The position numbers and the translations under genes were made by a program. From Deltaproteobacteria bacterium (lineage in GTDB: Bacteria; Desulfobacterota; Syntrophobacteria; Syntrophobacterales; Syntrophobacteraceae): a DNA stretch of 55,771 nucleotides. The DNA lies in NCBI GenBank assembly GCA_021813685.1, contig JAKAJS010000166.1:1-55771 (forward strand). The letters run 5' to 3'. The notes under the pieces are model-generated. The model was given only the letters and a program-made list of their open reading frames with translations. It had not been told where the DNA came from and ran no database searches. This document shows, piece after piece, positions 18,851 through 26,487 of the stretch. Every line of letters begins with the position of its first letter. Within the stretch, counting starts at the first letter, position 1.

Positions 18851-19042
18851 TTATCGTGTCCCGAGGGATTCGCTCTGCTCGTTCTTTATCATCAAAATCT
18901 GTGCCGGCCTAGAAAAAGCGACTTCTTCGGACGGCATGATGCCCATTTCCCGACTCTGGTCCGGGCAGCATGACGCCATCATCTGCGCCATTTTTTCCAT
19001 ACCGGCGCAACAGCCACCCTTCTTTTCCGGCATTCTATCCAT
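18851..19042 (-). CDS. Small Cys/Met-rich protein
   Basis: This possible 63-residue protein fills the gap between the flavoprotein and CcdA genes on the same strand. It contains EKKGGCCAGMEKMAQMMASC followed by CPDQSREM, rich in Cys pairs and Met, as in small metal- or sulfur-handling proteins. The ATG at 19042 is chosen as the start of the Cys/Met region; a GTG at 19111 in the same frame is possible. Ribosome sites are weak, so coding status is uncertain. No function can be assigned. Confidence 0.35.
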   Translation of the reverse strand: MDRMPEKKGGCCAGMEKMAQMMASCCPDQSREMGIMPSEEVAFSRPAQILMIKNEQSESLGTR

Positions 19043-19117
19043 GCACCCGGAAAATGGCTTTTGTTGTGATCGCCCCCCGACCCGTCGGCCAAAGTACGGC
19101 CGGGCCGGCACGCATCC

Positions 19118-19828
19118 CTAGGACATACCCACGAAGGGGCCGATGACAAAATAAAGGCCCAGGGCCGCGATGGCAATGCCGGCGCACTTCCTGAACCATC
19201 TGCTCCCTTCATGGAACGAGCGGTTTTCGAGGACTTTTCTGACCTTGGCGGTCGAACTGCCGGCGATCGCAATGGGAATGCACTCGCCGATCCCGAAGAG
19301 CACGATGTAGAGTATCCCGGTCAGCACCTTTTGCTGCACGGTGATGACCGCGAGTATGGGAGCGATAAAACCGAAGGTGCAGGACCCCGACAGGATGCCG
19401 TAGGCAAGCCCGAGGACAAGGGCACCCGTCAGCCCCTTCAACTTGATCCTGGCCATGAGGCTTCCGGACAGGGAGCACTTCGAAACACCCCATATATCCA
19501 GGGCGACCCAGAGGAGAATCGCCCCCACCAGGATGGTCCAGTAGGGGCTGACCTGCCCCAGCATGGACCCCAGAAGCGAGCAGACAATGCCCAGAGCGGC
19601 GATGGTGATGAAGAGCCCGATGCTGAAGATCACCGCGCACAGCGCAGCGGTTTTTGTCTCCAGCATCTTTTCCTGGCCCGCCACATACCCTACGATGAGC
19701 GGGATGGAGGCCAGATGGCACGGGCTGAGGGCTATGCTCACCACTCCCCACAAAAGACAACCCAGCGCGGCAACAAACGGATCGCCCATCATCCAGGTGT
19801 TTATGGTCATAAAAACATGTTCGAGCAT
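19118..19828 (-). CDS. CcdA-family thiol:disulfide transmembrane carrier
   Basis: This 236-residue inner-membrane protein with about six helices has the two buried CcdA/DsbD cysteines: one in SIALSPCHLASIPLIVGY (near residue 37) and one in YGILSGSCTFGFIAPIL (near 149). It would pass reducing equivalents from cytoplasmic thioredoxin to a periplasmic partner. The gene for a secreted thioredoxin lies 51 nt upstream on the same strand and is the obvious recipient. GGGACGAGA precedes the ATG. Confidence 0.85.
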   Translation of the reverse strand: MLEHVFMTINTWMMGDPFVAALGCLLWGVVSIALSPCHLASIPLIVGYVAGQEKMLETKTAALCAVIFSIGLFITIAALGIVCSLLGSMLGQVSPYWTILVGAILLWVALDIWGVSKCSLSGSLMARIKLKGLTGALVLGLAYGILSGSCTFGFIAPILAVITVQQKVLTGILYIVLFGIGECIPIAIAGSSTAKVRKVLENRSFHEGSRWFRKCAGIAIAALGLYFVIGPFVGMS

Positions 19829-19879
19829 TCTCGTCCCTTTTTTGTAACAGTGGTTCAGTTCGGTTTCAGCGCCGGTCGC

Positions 19880-20278
19880 CTATTTCACTCCCAGGCTCTC
19901 AAGCTTCGCGGTGACCGCTCCTTCGAGCATGACACCTTCGTGGCGGTATACTTCCTTACCGTCCTTGTTGTAAAAGATCTGGGTGGGGATTACGTTGATG
20001 CCGAATTTGGGCCCCTCTTTCGGGTATTTTTTGATATCGATGAAGTAAATGGCCGCCTGGCCCTGGTATTTCTTTTGGAGCGAGTCGACTACATGGGACA
20101 TGATCATGCAGGGGATGCACCCGGTGGCGCCGAGATCCACCATGGTGACCATGCCCTTTACAGGCACCTCGGGCACCCCCGACGATTCATCGGCACGGCA
20201 CGATCCCGCGACCGTAAAGAGCATGAGAACCAACGCCATTGTTCCAATCAGGGCCGAAATTTTAAAACCTCTTTTCAT
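19880..20278 (-). CDS. Secreted thioredoxin-fold protein (CIPC)
   Basis: This 132-residue protein has an N-terminal signal or anchor (about 1-28; the AGSC at 24-27 could be a lipobox) and a thioredoxin fold with active site CIPC (Cys54, Cys57) and the cis-Pro in NVIPTQIF. It likely works in the periplasm, reduced by the adjacent CcdA. The start at 20278 follows GGAGACGGAT. A close paralogue with CMVC lies at 31634-32017, on the far side of the lipoyl cluster. Confidence 0.85.
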   Translation of the reverse strand: MKRGFKISALIGTMALVLMLFTVAGSCRADESSGVPEVPVKGMVTMVDLGATGCIPCMIMSHVVDSLQKKYQGQAAIYFIDIKKYPKEGPKFGINVIPTQIFYNKDGKEVYRHEGVMLEGAVTAKLESLGVK

Positions 20279-20641
20279 ATCCGTCTCCATCGGTCAGTCT
20301 ACATTCACATATCGTGATCCGTAAATACAATGCGGCTGCGGCTGCGCCTTCCTTCAAACCGCTCTTAAACCCGCGAGCACGTTCTATCCAACAGTTATTT
20401 CGACTTATTACTCCGTTGTTTCGAAAGCCGCCGGCGGCGGTGCTCCGCCGAACGACCGCGGTGAGCCTTTGGCCAACCGAGATCGGATTGGCGAGTTACA
20501 TTTGCGCAGGAGAATATCAGAGTAGAAATTCGAATTCAAGATTTTAATTGAATCGGCTCGATAACTCCGGAACAGTCCTGTTTCTCGCATCTATTCCGGA
20601 GAATTGCCACCCGCGAGCCTTTCCGCCTCAGTCGCAAAATC
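20279..20641. other. Divergent intergenic region upstream of arsR
   Basis: No gene is seen. Two palindromic elements stand out: CTCCGGAA (20565-20572) mirrored by TTCCGGAG (20594-20601), and AACAG-TC-CTGTT (20571-20582) inside the first. A GC-rich GCCGCCGGCGGC palindrome lies near 20428. The arsR promoter follows at 20642. Confidence 0.4.
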
Positions 20642-20676
20642 ATATTGACGGTCGTCGATTTATCCTATATATTGAC
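20642..20676 (+). promoter_or_regulatory. arsR promoter with direct-repeat candidate operator
   Basis: TTGACG (20645-20650), a 17-nt spacer and TATATT (20668-20673) make a strong sigma-70 promoter. The octamer ATATTGAC occurs at 20642-20649 and again at 20669-20676, overlapping the -35 and -10 boxes respectively, as expected for repressor half-sites. The same -35 and -10 boxes with the same spacing recur at 35189-35217 on the minus strand. Confidence 0.7.
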
Positions 20677-20705
20677 AAGTACAAATTTAGAGGGAGGCTT
20701 CCGGC

Positions 20706-21107
20706 ATGCAGGAATTTGTCAAAGTCATGAAAGCCCTATCCGACCCGAACCGCATCAAGATTCTCAAGCTGCTCCAGAACAGGTCCTTATGCGTCTGCGA
20801 ATTGCAGTCCGCGCTGGGGATCGCGCAGCCAACGGTATCCAATCACCTGAAGAGCCTGGAGGATGCCGGGCTTGTGAGCTATCGCAAAAACGGGCTCTGG
20901 GTGGACTACTACCTGGCAGACGGAGACAGCAGCCCCTATTCGGCATGTCTTCTCGGAAATCTCAGGCACTGGCTGCAGGATGATCCTCAAATCGCGTCCA
21001 TTGTCGAGCGCCTTCCGAATATAGATCGGGAAACCGTATGCCGGAAGCAGCCCGATAGAGGCGCACGATCCGCCGGCCGGCGTTCGGCCTGCAAGGTGGC
21101 GTCCTGA
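20706..21107 (+). CDS. ArsR/SmtB-family metalloregulator
   Basis: This 133-residue winged-helix repressor has its recognition helix in LGIAQPTVSNHLKSLEDAGL. CVCEL (near residues 30-34) matches the ArsR-type As(III)/Sb(III) thiolate site, and CLLGN plus a C-terminal Cys-containing tail are further thiol candidates. AGAGGGAGG lies before the ATG. Its own promoter is at 20645-20673, so autoregulation is likely. It heads the lipoyl-protein cluster, and the arsenic-transport genes at 32-35 kb carry a matching promoter. Confidence 0.85.
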   Translation: MQEFVKVMKALSDPNRIKILKLLQNRSLCVCELQSALGIAQPTVSNHLKSLEDAGLVSYRKNGLWVDYYLADGDSSPYSACLLGNLRHWLQDDPQIASIVERLPNIDRETVCRKQPDRGARSAGRRSACKVAS

Positions 21108-21181
21108 GGCGAATATCTGCGGATGGGGGATGCTTTCGGGAAGGATCGGAAACGGGTCGGATATTCGAGTGGAGTGAAGAG

Positions 21182-21685
21182 ATGGCCGGCAGCGACATAA
21201 CGCAAATCAAGGTGGGAGATATTTCGGTAGGAATCATCGGCCTGAAACGGCTCATGGACGAGATGGCAGGCACGCATGCCGATAAACCCGATGAGGAGAT
21301 CGTCTCTGTCATGCTGGAGAGACTGGGAAAAGACAACTATATCCCGGGTAAGGCAAAAGAGTCCTACGCAAAGGCATTCCTTCGGGAGTTTCGAAAATTT
21401 CTCGGCCGCCCGTACGCGGATGAGGCTCCCGCAGGGCTCGAAATCAAGGTCCTGGGCGTTGGCTGCCCTCAGTGCCACGCCTTGACGCAGATGGTAATGG
21501 AAGTGCTCACGGAACTCAATCTGCCCGCGAGCGTCGATCATGTGACCGATCTCAAGGAAATCGCCGGGTACGGGGTTGCGGGATCCCCCGCGCTTCTTGT
21601 CAACCGCCGCGTCATGGCTGTGGGGAGAGTTCCGCCGAGGGACAGGGTGAAGAAATGGCTCACCGAGGCGCGAGCAGCTATGTAA
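21182..21685 (+). CDS. Redox-active disulfide protein (TM0996-type) with N-terminal helical domain
   Basis: This 167-residue protein ends in a thioredoxin-like domain (about 86-167) with active site GCPQC (Cys95, Cys98) and VAGSPALLVN as the cis-Pro region. The N-terminal part, about 75 residues (KVGDISVGIIGLKRLMDEMA), is an extra domain that I do not recognise. The thioredoxin-like half is clearly related to the 77-residue protein at 33704-33937. It is cytoplasmic and first in the run of lipoyl-cluster genes after arsR. Confidence 0.75.
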   Translation: MAGSDITQIKVGDISVGIIGLKRLMDEMAGTHADKPDEEIVSVMLERLGKDNYIPGKAKESYAKAFLREFRKFLGRPYADEAPAGLEIKVLGVGCPQCHALTQMVMEVLTELNLPASVDHVTDLKEIAGYGVAGSPALLVNRRVMAVGRVPPRDRVKKWLTEARAAM

Positions 21686-21726
21686 CAGATCAACTCCTGA
21701 CGAATGGATAAGGAGGCCGGAGATAC

Positions 21727-22176
21727 ATGAGCGAGTATCTGGAAACGACCTATGACAAGTTCGTATTCAAGGTAAAGACGGGATACCTCTACAGCCGGGA
21801 TGACTTCTGGGCCCGCGTCGACGGGAATATCGCGCTGATCGGCGTAAGCGACTTTTTGCAAAAGTCCAAAGGCGATGTGGCCTTCCTCGAAACCGTCGAG
21901 CCGGGCACCGAAGTGAGACAGGGGCAGGAAATCGGGAGGATCGAGACCATCAAGGCCACCTTCGCGATCTTGTCGCCGGTTTCGGGCAAGGTGATCGAGG
22001 TCAACGGGGAGATGGATTCGAGCTCCTATCTCATCAATGAGGATCCGTACGGCGCCGGCTGGATATACAAGATCGAGCTTTCGGATTTCGAGGGCGATCG
22101 AAAAGGGCTCATCGAAGAGGGCGCTTACCTGGAGCTCGTAAAGCAAAAAATCGTCGAGGAGATGGAGAAAAAATGA
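21727..22176 (+). CDS. GcvH-like lipoyl carrier protein
   Basis: This 149-residue protein has the GcvH fold: FLETVEPGTEVRQGQEIGRI leads into ETIKATFAILSPVSG, where Lys76 is the expected lipoylation site, followed by VIEVN and GWIYKIEL. It is slightly longer than typical GcvH. No glycine decarboxylase (GcvP) or aminomethyltransferase (GcvT) is in the window, but LipA, LipM and dihydrolipoyl dehydrogenase are, so it is probably a dedicated dithiol carrier. Lipoate-binding proteins of the sHdr sulfur-oxidation pathway are the nearest functional analogy. The stop overlaps the next start (ATGA). Confidence 0.85.
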   Translation: MSEYLETTYDKFVFKVKTGYLYSRDDFWARVDGNIALIGVSDFLQKSKGDVAFLETVEPGTEVRQGQEIGRIETIKATFAILSPVSGKVIEVNGEMDSSSYLINEDPYGAGWIYKIELSDFEGDRKGLIEEGAYLELVKQKIVEEMEKK

Positions 22177-22589
22177 ATCCAAAACCACAAAAGGTCGTCG
22201 TTTTGCCCTGCAGCGGGATCGGCAAGGTGTACGGCGCATTGGCTCGTGAGACCACTTACGAGCTGATGGATCGCGTGAGACCCGGCATGGTCGTAACCGC
22301 CTGCCTGCCGCTCCTGGTGGTTGAGGACCCGGAAACAAGACAACTGGTGGCCGGAAATCCCGTTATCACAATCGATGGATGCCCGAAGAGTTGCGCGCGC
22401 AAATGCGTCGAAGCTCAAGGCGTTACGCCGCGCGAAACCATCCAGGCGATGGATTTCTACAAGGCGCACAAGGACTGCAAGCCCGACGGCATTGCCGAGC
22501 TGGACGAAAACGGCCGCAGACTTGCCGCCATGGCGGCCGATGAAATGGCGCCGGTAGTCGATGCTCTTGTCGCAGGAGGTGAAAAATGA
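22173..22589 (+). CDS. DGC-domain putative zinc-binding protein 1
   Basis: This 138-residue protein has the DGC-domain pattern: an N-terminal VVVLPCSGIGKVYGALARET, a CLPLLV segment and the namesake VITIDGCPKSCARKCVE. These five conserved Cys suggest Zn2+ or another thiophilic metal. The family has no established biochemical role. It overlaps the lipoyl carrier gene by 4 nt and the second DGC gene by 4 nt, so the three proteins are likely made in fixed proportion. Confidence 0.75.
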   Translation: MNPKPQKVVVLPCSGIGKVYGALARETTYELMDRVRPGMVVTACLPLLVVEDPETRQLVAGNPVITIDGCPKSCARKCVEAQGVTPRETIQAMDFYKAHKDCKPDGIAELDENGRRLAAMAADEMAPVVDALVAGGEK

Positions 22590-22996
22590 TCAGCCTCGAA
22601 GTCGTGAAGGTGGGCATTATTTCATGCAGTGGAGAAGCCCTCCCCGAAGGTACGCTCTCGCGAATCGCCTGCCGCAGCGTGTTGGACGATATGAGGCCCG
22701 CGGAGACCGTGACCATTTGCCTTCCCCTTTTTCTTGCCGGGGGCAGGGAGGAACGGGAGTTCGCCACCAGGTATCCCACCATCACTGTGGATGGATGCGA
22801 GAAGCGTTGCGCGCAAAGAAGCACGGAGAAGCTCTCCGGGAAGCCGGCAAGGTCGCTCCTGATCCCGGAAATCCTTAAAAAACACGGAATCGAGGCCCCG
22901 ACAAGCCTTCGCAACCTGAGGGCGGAAGAAAAGGCGGCAGCCCGGGTCATCGCCGAGGAAATCGCGCGGGCTGTCGATGATGTCCTGGGAGGGTAG
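22586..22996 (+). CDS. DGC-domain putative zinc-binding protein 2
   Basis: This 136-residue paralogue of the preceding protein has IISCSGEALPEGTLSRIACR, TICLPLFLAGG and PTITVDGCEKRCAQR. The last CxxC-type extension of copy 1 (CARKC) is reduced to CAQR here, so the two may bind metal differently or act as a heterodimer. The start at 22586 overlaps the upstream stop as ATGA. Confidence 0.75.
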   Translation: MISLEVVKVGIISCSGEALPEGTLSRIACRSVLDDMRPAETVTICLPLFLAGGREEREFATRYPTITVDGCEKRCAQRSTEKLSGKPARSLLIPEILKKHGIEAPTSLRNLRAEEKAAARVIAEEIARAVDDVLGG

Positions 22997-23008
22997 AGGG
23001 AGAAAGGC

Positions 23009-23431
23009 ATGCCGATCTACAAAAACAGGGTGGAGTGGCGCGGGGAGCATCGCGGGTACACCTGGTGTCAAAATGGCGCGGAGATGGAGTTCTCGGCCCC
23101 TCCCGACCTCTACGGGGTCTCAAATCTGCTCACCCCCGAGGACGCCTTCATGGCGGCATCCAACACGTGCTATCACATGATGGTGATATGGGCTGCCGAG
23201 CGATTCAAGATGGACCTGGTTTCCTTCGAATGCGAAGCGGTGGGGGAAGTGGAGGAATTTATCGACAGGACCTCATGGTTCAAAAAGGTGACGCTTTACC
23301 CCAAGCTTGTCGTAAGAAACAAACCCGGCGAGGTCGTTCAGCGCGCCCTGGATATGGCACTTAAATACTCCACGATAAACCGGTCGTTTAAATGTGATGT
23401 TGTCGTCGAGCCTACAATTATCTTGCAGTGA
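23009..23431 (+). CDS. OsmC-like thiol-dependent protein
   Basis: This 140-residue protein is OsmC/Ohr-like: TPEDAFMAASNTCYHMMV carries the first reactive Cys (Cys54) and SFKCDVVVEP a second near the C-terminus. Ohr/OsmC proteins reduce organic hydroperoxides and are regenerated by dihydrolipoamide through lipoyl proteins and dihydrolipoyl dehydrogenase. The placement between a lipoyl carrier and dihydrolipoyl dehydrogenase therefore gives a direct functional link. It lies 12 nt after DGC protein 2 and 6 nt before the dehydrogenase gene. Confidence 0.75.
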   Translation: MPIYKNRVEWRGEHRGYTWCQNGAEMEFSAPPDLYGVSNLLTPEDAFMAASNTCYHMMVIWAAERFKMDLVSFECEAVGEVEEFIDRTSWFKKVTLYPKLVVRNKPGEVVQRALDMALKYSTINRSFKCDVVVEPTIILQ

Positions 23432-23437
23432 AAGATC

Positions 23438-24886
23438 ATGGGAAAACAGTACGACATAGCGTTTCTGGGAGGCGGCCCTGCGGGGTATCAGGGAGCGATC
23501 CGCGCCGCCCAACTCGGGGCAAAGGTTACAGTGGTCGAAGACAGACTCCTCGGGGGAGTATGCCTCAATCGGGGTTGCATTCCGACCAAGGCGGTGAGGG
23601 CCTCGGCCGAGGTGGGCCGCTCCATGCGCCGAGCCCGGGAATACGGTTTTACGCCCGTTGAAGTCGTACCCGATATCGCCGCCATAATTTCCAGGAAGCA
23701 GCGAATCGTCGCCGCTCTGCGAAAAAGTATAGAGGGCTTGTTCCGGGCTCACAGGATCGATCTGATCGAAGGCCGGGGCAGGTTGAACGGGCACGGGAAA
23801 ATCGAAGTGCGAAAGAGCGGCGAAAAGACTCCGGTCGAGGCTGAAAAAATTGTAATCACGACCGGTTCCCGGCCCGCGGGACTGGATGTTTTTCCCGACG
23901 CCCCGAGAATCCTTCCGGCTGATGAAATGCTCGACATTCCTTATCTGCCCGCCCATCTTCTCGTCGTTGGAGGCGGTGCCGTGGGTGTTGAAATGGCGGC
24001 TATCTTTTGCGAATTGGGCTCCCGGGTAACCCTTGTCGAAGCCCTCGATCGCATCCTGCCTCATGAAGATGCTGAGATGGCGACAAACCTCGCCTCCATT
24101 TTGCATCGGCGCAAAGTGAAGGTGCACTGCGGCGTCAGGATAGATTCGGTTGCCGAGTCGGGGCAAGGCTTTACGGTTTTGCTCTCGGACGGGACCGAAC
24201 TGGTTCCGGACACCATCCTCCAGGCTGTGGGCAGGCGACTCAACACCGAAGAACTCGGCCTCGAAAAACTGGGGATCGTGGTGGACCGGGGCGCCATTGT
24301 TGTGGACAAGCATCTCCAAACATCGCGTCCGGGGTATTACGCTGCGGGAGATGTAACAGGGGGATGGATGCTTGCGCATGTGGCCTTCGCCGAGGGGATC
24401 TGTGCGGCAGAAAACGCCCTGGGCATGGAAAGCGTTCCGGATTACAGGGTTGTGCCCCGGTGCGTGTTCAGTATCCCCGAATACGCATCGGTCGGGCTGT
24501 CGGAGGAAGAGGCGCGGAATCTTTACCCGGTGCGCGTGGGCCGTTTTCCCTTCAAATCCCTTGGCATGGCTCAGGCCCTCGGGGAGCTCGAAGGGCTTGT
24601 AAAGATCATCGCTCATGCGGAAACGGATCAGGTCCTCGGAGCTCATATCCTCGGGGCTCATGCGGCAGACCTCGTCCAGGAGATCGCGCCGGCAATGAAG
24701 AGTAATCTCTCCGTCCGGGAGATCATGGGAACCATCTACACGCATCCCACCCTGTCGGAGGCCGTCCTGGAGGCTGTGCAGGAACTACACGGACGCGCGA
24801 TTCACGCTTTACCGAAGAACCTCGCCGAGGGAGTTTCGGACAATGCCGGAACTTACCGGAGCAAAAGCCTCCGGGAGCGTCTTTAA
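23438..24886 (+). CDS. lpdA: Dihydrolipoyl dehydrogenase
   Basis: This 482-residue flavoprotein oxidises dihydrolipoyl groups with NAD+. It shows AFLGGGPAGYQGAIRAAQLG for FAD, the redox disulfide CLNRGC (Cys42, Cys47), LVVGGGAVGVEMAAIF for NAD, YYAAGDVTGGWMLAHVA, and the catalytic His-Glu pair in THPTLSEAV near the C-terminus. It is complete. With no 2-oxoacid dehydrogenase or GcvP nearby, its likely substrate is the cluster's own lipoyl carrier. Confidence 0.92.
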   Translation: MGKQYDIAFLGGGPAGYQGAIRAAQLGAKVTVVEDRLLGGVCLNRGCIPTKAVRASAEVGRSMRRAREYGFTPVEVVPDIAAIISRKQRIVAALRKSIEGLFRAHRIDLIEGRGRLNGHGKIEVRKSGEKTPVEAEKIVITTGSRPAGLDVFPDAPRILPADEMLDIPYLPAHLLVVGGGAVGVEMAAIFCELGSRVTLVEALDRILPHEDAEMATNLASILHRRKVKVHCGVRIDSVAESGQGFTVLLSDGTELVPDTILQAVGRRLNTEELGLEKLGIVVDRGAIVVDKHLQTSRPGYYAAGDVTGGWMLAHVAFAEGICAAENALGMESVPDYRVVPRCVFSIPEYASVGLSEEEARNLYPVRVGRFPFKSLGMAQALGELEGLVKIIAHAETDQVLGAHILGAHAADLVQEIAPAMKSNLSVREIMGTIYTHPTLSEAVLEAVQELHGRAIHALPKNLAEGVSDNAGTYRSKSLRERL

Positions 24887-24923
24887 AGCGATGGGTGCGG
24901 ACAGGTAAGAAAGGAGACAGGTC

Positions 24924-25556
24924 ATGGCAGTACAGCAGGAAAAAGCAGAGATCCATCCGCCGGAAGCCGAAGAGCTGTCGCAGTTTTTGCCGGAAAGCGA
25001 CTGCGGGAAATGCGGGTTTCCAAGCTGCATTGAATTCGCGGAGGCCCTGATTGAAGGAGAAGCCGACCCTTCTCGATGCCCCGAATTGGAGTCCGAATTC
25101 GTGAGCGCCATACGCTCTATTCTGACTCTCGATAGAGAGCCCATTCCCTATAACATTATGATGGAGCAGGAACCCTGTACGCTCATTGAGATCAACAACC
25201 CCGGCAAAGGTTCGCCGCTGCTGGTCACCGGCAATTTCCGGGAAACGGTGCGAATCATGAGGGAAATACTCGAAAGCACCGGCACAGGTTCCTTCCTGCT
25301 CCCCACGTTTACTCATGGATATTCCGTCGACAACGCCGTCCATGAGAAGATGTTCAAGGCAAAGGAAATATGGACGGCCTTGAAAGATAATTCCGTGGAA
25401 GAAAAAACCGGAAAAAGTCTCATGATCATACCGGGTCTGGCTGAAAAGGAGAAGAATGCCATCCGGCAAATCAGCGGCTGGGATGTTTTGGTCGGGCCAA
25501 TATCGGGTTTTTTGGCGCCGCTCTTCATCCTGAGCAATCGAGATGCCTTTTCCTGA
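24924..25556 (+). CDS. Fe-S protein with CFeSP/AcsC-like C-terminal region
   Basis: This 210-residue protein has an N-terminal four-Cys motif, DCGKCGFPSC...RCPEL (about residues 26-55), of the type that binds a [4Fe-4S] cluster in corrinoid Fe-S proteins. The C-terminal half shows SPLLVTGNFRETVRIMREIL and SGWDVLVGPISGFLAPLF, which resemble the corrinoid-binding end of the acetyl-CoA synthase gamma subunit (AcsC/CdhE). It is less than half the usual AcsC length, with no TIM barrel between, so full methyl transfer is unlikely. A related four-Cys module recurs at 33146-33667. Confidence 0.6.
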   Translation: MAVQQEKAEIHPPEAEELSQFLPESDCGKCGFPSCIEFAEALIEGEADPSRCPELESEFVSAIRSILTLDREPIPYNIMMEQEPCTLIEINNPGKGSPLLVTGNFRETVRIMREILESTGTGSFLLPTFTHGYSVDNAVHEKMFKAKEIWTALKDNSVEEKTGKSLMIIPGLAEKEKNAIRQISGWDVLVGPISGFLAPLFILSNRDAFS

Positions 25557-25608
25557 TTTGCGGAGGCAGACGTTTGCATTCGAGTATCGTTTAGGAGGGG
25601 AACTGCGC

Positions 25609-26487
25609 ATGAGTGCTCAACCTGCGCCGGCCTGGCTCGTTGAGGAAGTGTGCCGGGCGAAGAAAGGTCGTGGAAAAGATCGGATCGAGGAGACAAGCGG
25701 ACTGCTGGCGCAGTTGGGATTGCCCACTGTTTGCGACAGCGCCCGATGCCCCAACCGGGGGGAGTGTTTCTCCCACCGTACGGCAACGTTTCTGATTCTC
25801 GGAGACGTCTGCACGCGCAATTGCGCTTTCTGCGCGGTAAAACACGCCGAGCCGGGAAACGTCGATGCCGATGAACCGGAAAGACTCGCCTCCGCGGTGC
25901 TCAAACTGGGACTGGCCCATGTGGTCGTCACCTCCGTCACCCGGGACGATCTGCCTGACGGAGGCGCGGACCACTACGTTCGGGTCGTGCGGAAACTGAG
26001 GCAAGTTTGCGGGGGCGTAAGCGTTGAAGTCCTGACGCCCGATTTCTCCGGGTCCGATCGATCCCTTGGAGCTGTTATGGAGGCCGGCCCCGATATCCTG
26101 GCGCACAACGTCGAGACGGTACCGAGGCTTTACAGAACAGTGCGGCGTGGCGCCGATTATGTACGCTCCCTCACCTTGTTGCGGCGGGTCAAATCGCTCG
26201 CCCCGCATATTGCGGTGAAATCAGGCTTTATGCTGGGGCTGGGGGAGACCGCCGACGAAATTGAATCCCTGTTGCAAGATTTGGCGGCTGCGGGGTGCGA
26301 TATGGTGACGATCGGCCAGTACCTGGCGCCTTCACTGGCCCATACGCCCGTCCTGCGTTACGCACCGCGCGAAGAGTTCGCGCACTGGAAAGAGAGGGCC
26401 GTCGGGATGGGCTTTAAGAGTGCAGCCTCGGGTCCGCTGGTTCGAAGCTCCTACAGGGCGGCGTTTTATTTTGGAGAGATCCTGTGA
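25609..26487 (+). CDS. lipA: Lipoyl synthase
   Basis: This 292-residue radical-SAM enzyme inserts two sulfurs into protein-bound octanoate. It carries the auxiliary-cluster motif CDSARCPNRGEC (Cys42, 47, 53), the radical-SAM motif CTRNCAFC (Cys68, 72, 75) and the C-terminal RSSY whose Ser ligates the auxiliary cluster. The start at 25609 follows AGGAGGGG; the open frame reaches 25543 but would overlap the previous gene without a ribosome site. It is coupled to lipM by a 4-nt overlap. Confidence 0.95.
   Translation: MSAQPAPAWLVEEVCRAKKGRGKDRIEETSGLLAQLGLPTVCDSARCPNRGECFSHRTATFLILGDVCTRNCAFCAVKHAEPGNVDADEPERLASAVLKLGLAHVVVTSVTRDDLPDGGADHYVRVVRKLRQVCGGVSVEVLTPDFSGSDRSLGAVMEAGPDILAHNVETVPRLYRTVRRGADYVRSLTLLRRVKSLAPHIAVKSGFMLGLGETADEIESLLQDLAAAGCDMVTIGQYLAPSLAHTPVLRYAPREEFAHWKERAVGMGFKSAASGPLVRSSYRAAFYFGEIL

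Noticed and set aside
21727..26487. Glycine-cleavage system
   Set aside because: GcvH-like, Lpd, LipA and LipM are present but GcvP and GcvT are absent, and the intervening DGC, OsmC and Fe-S genes are not part of that system.
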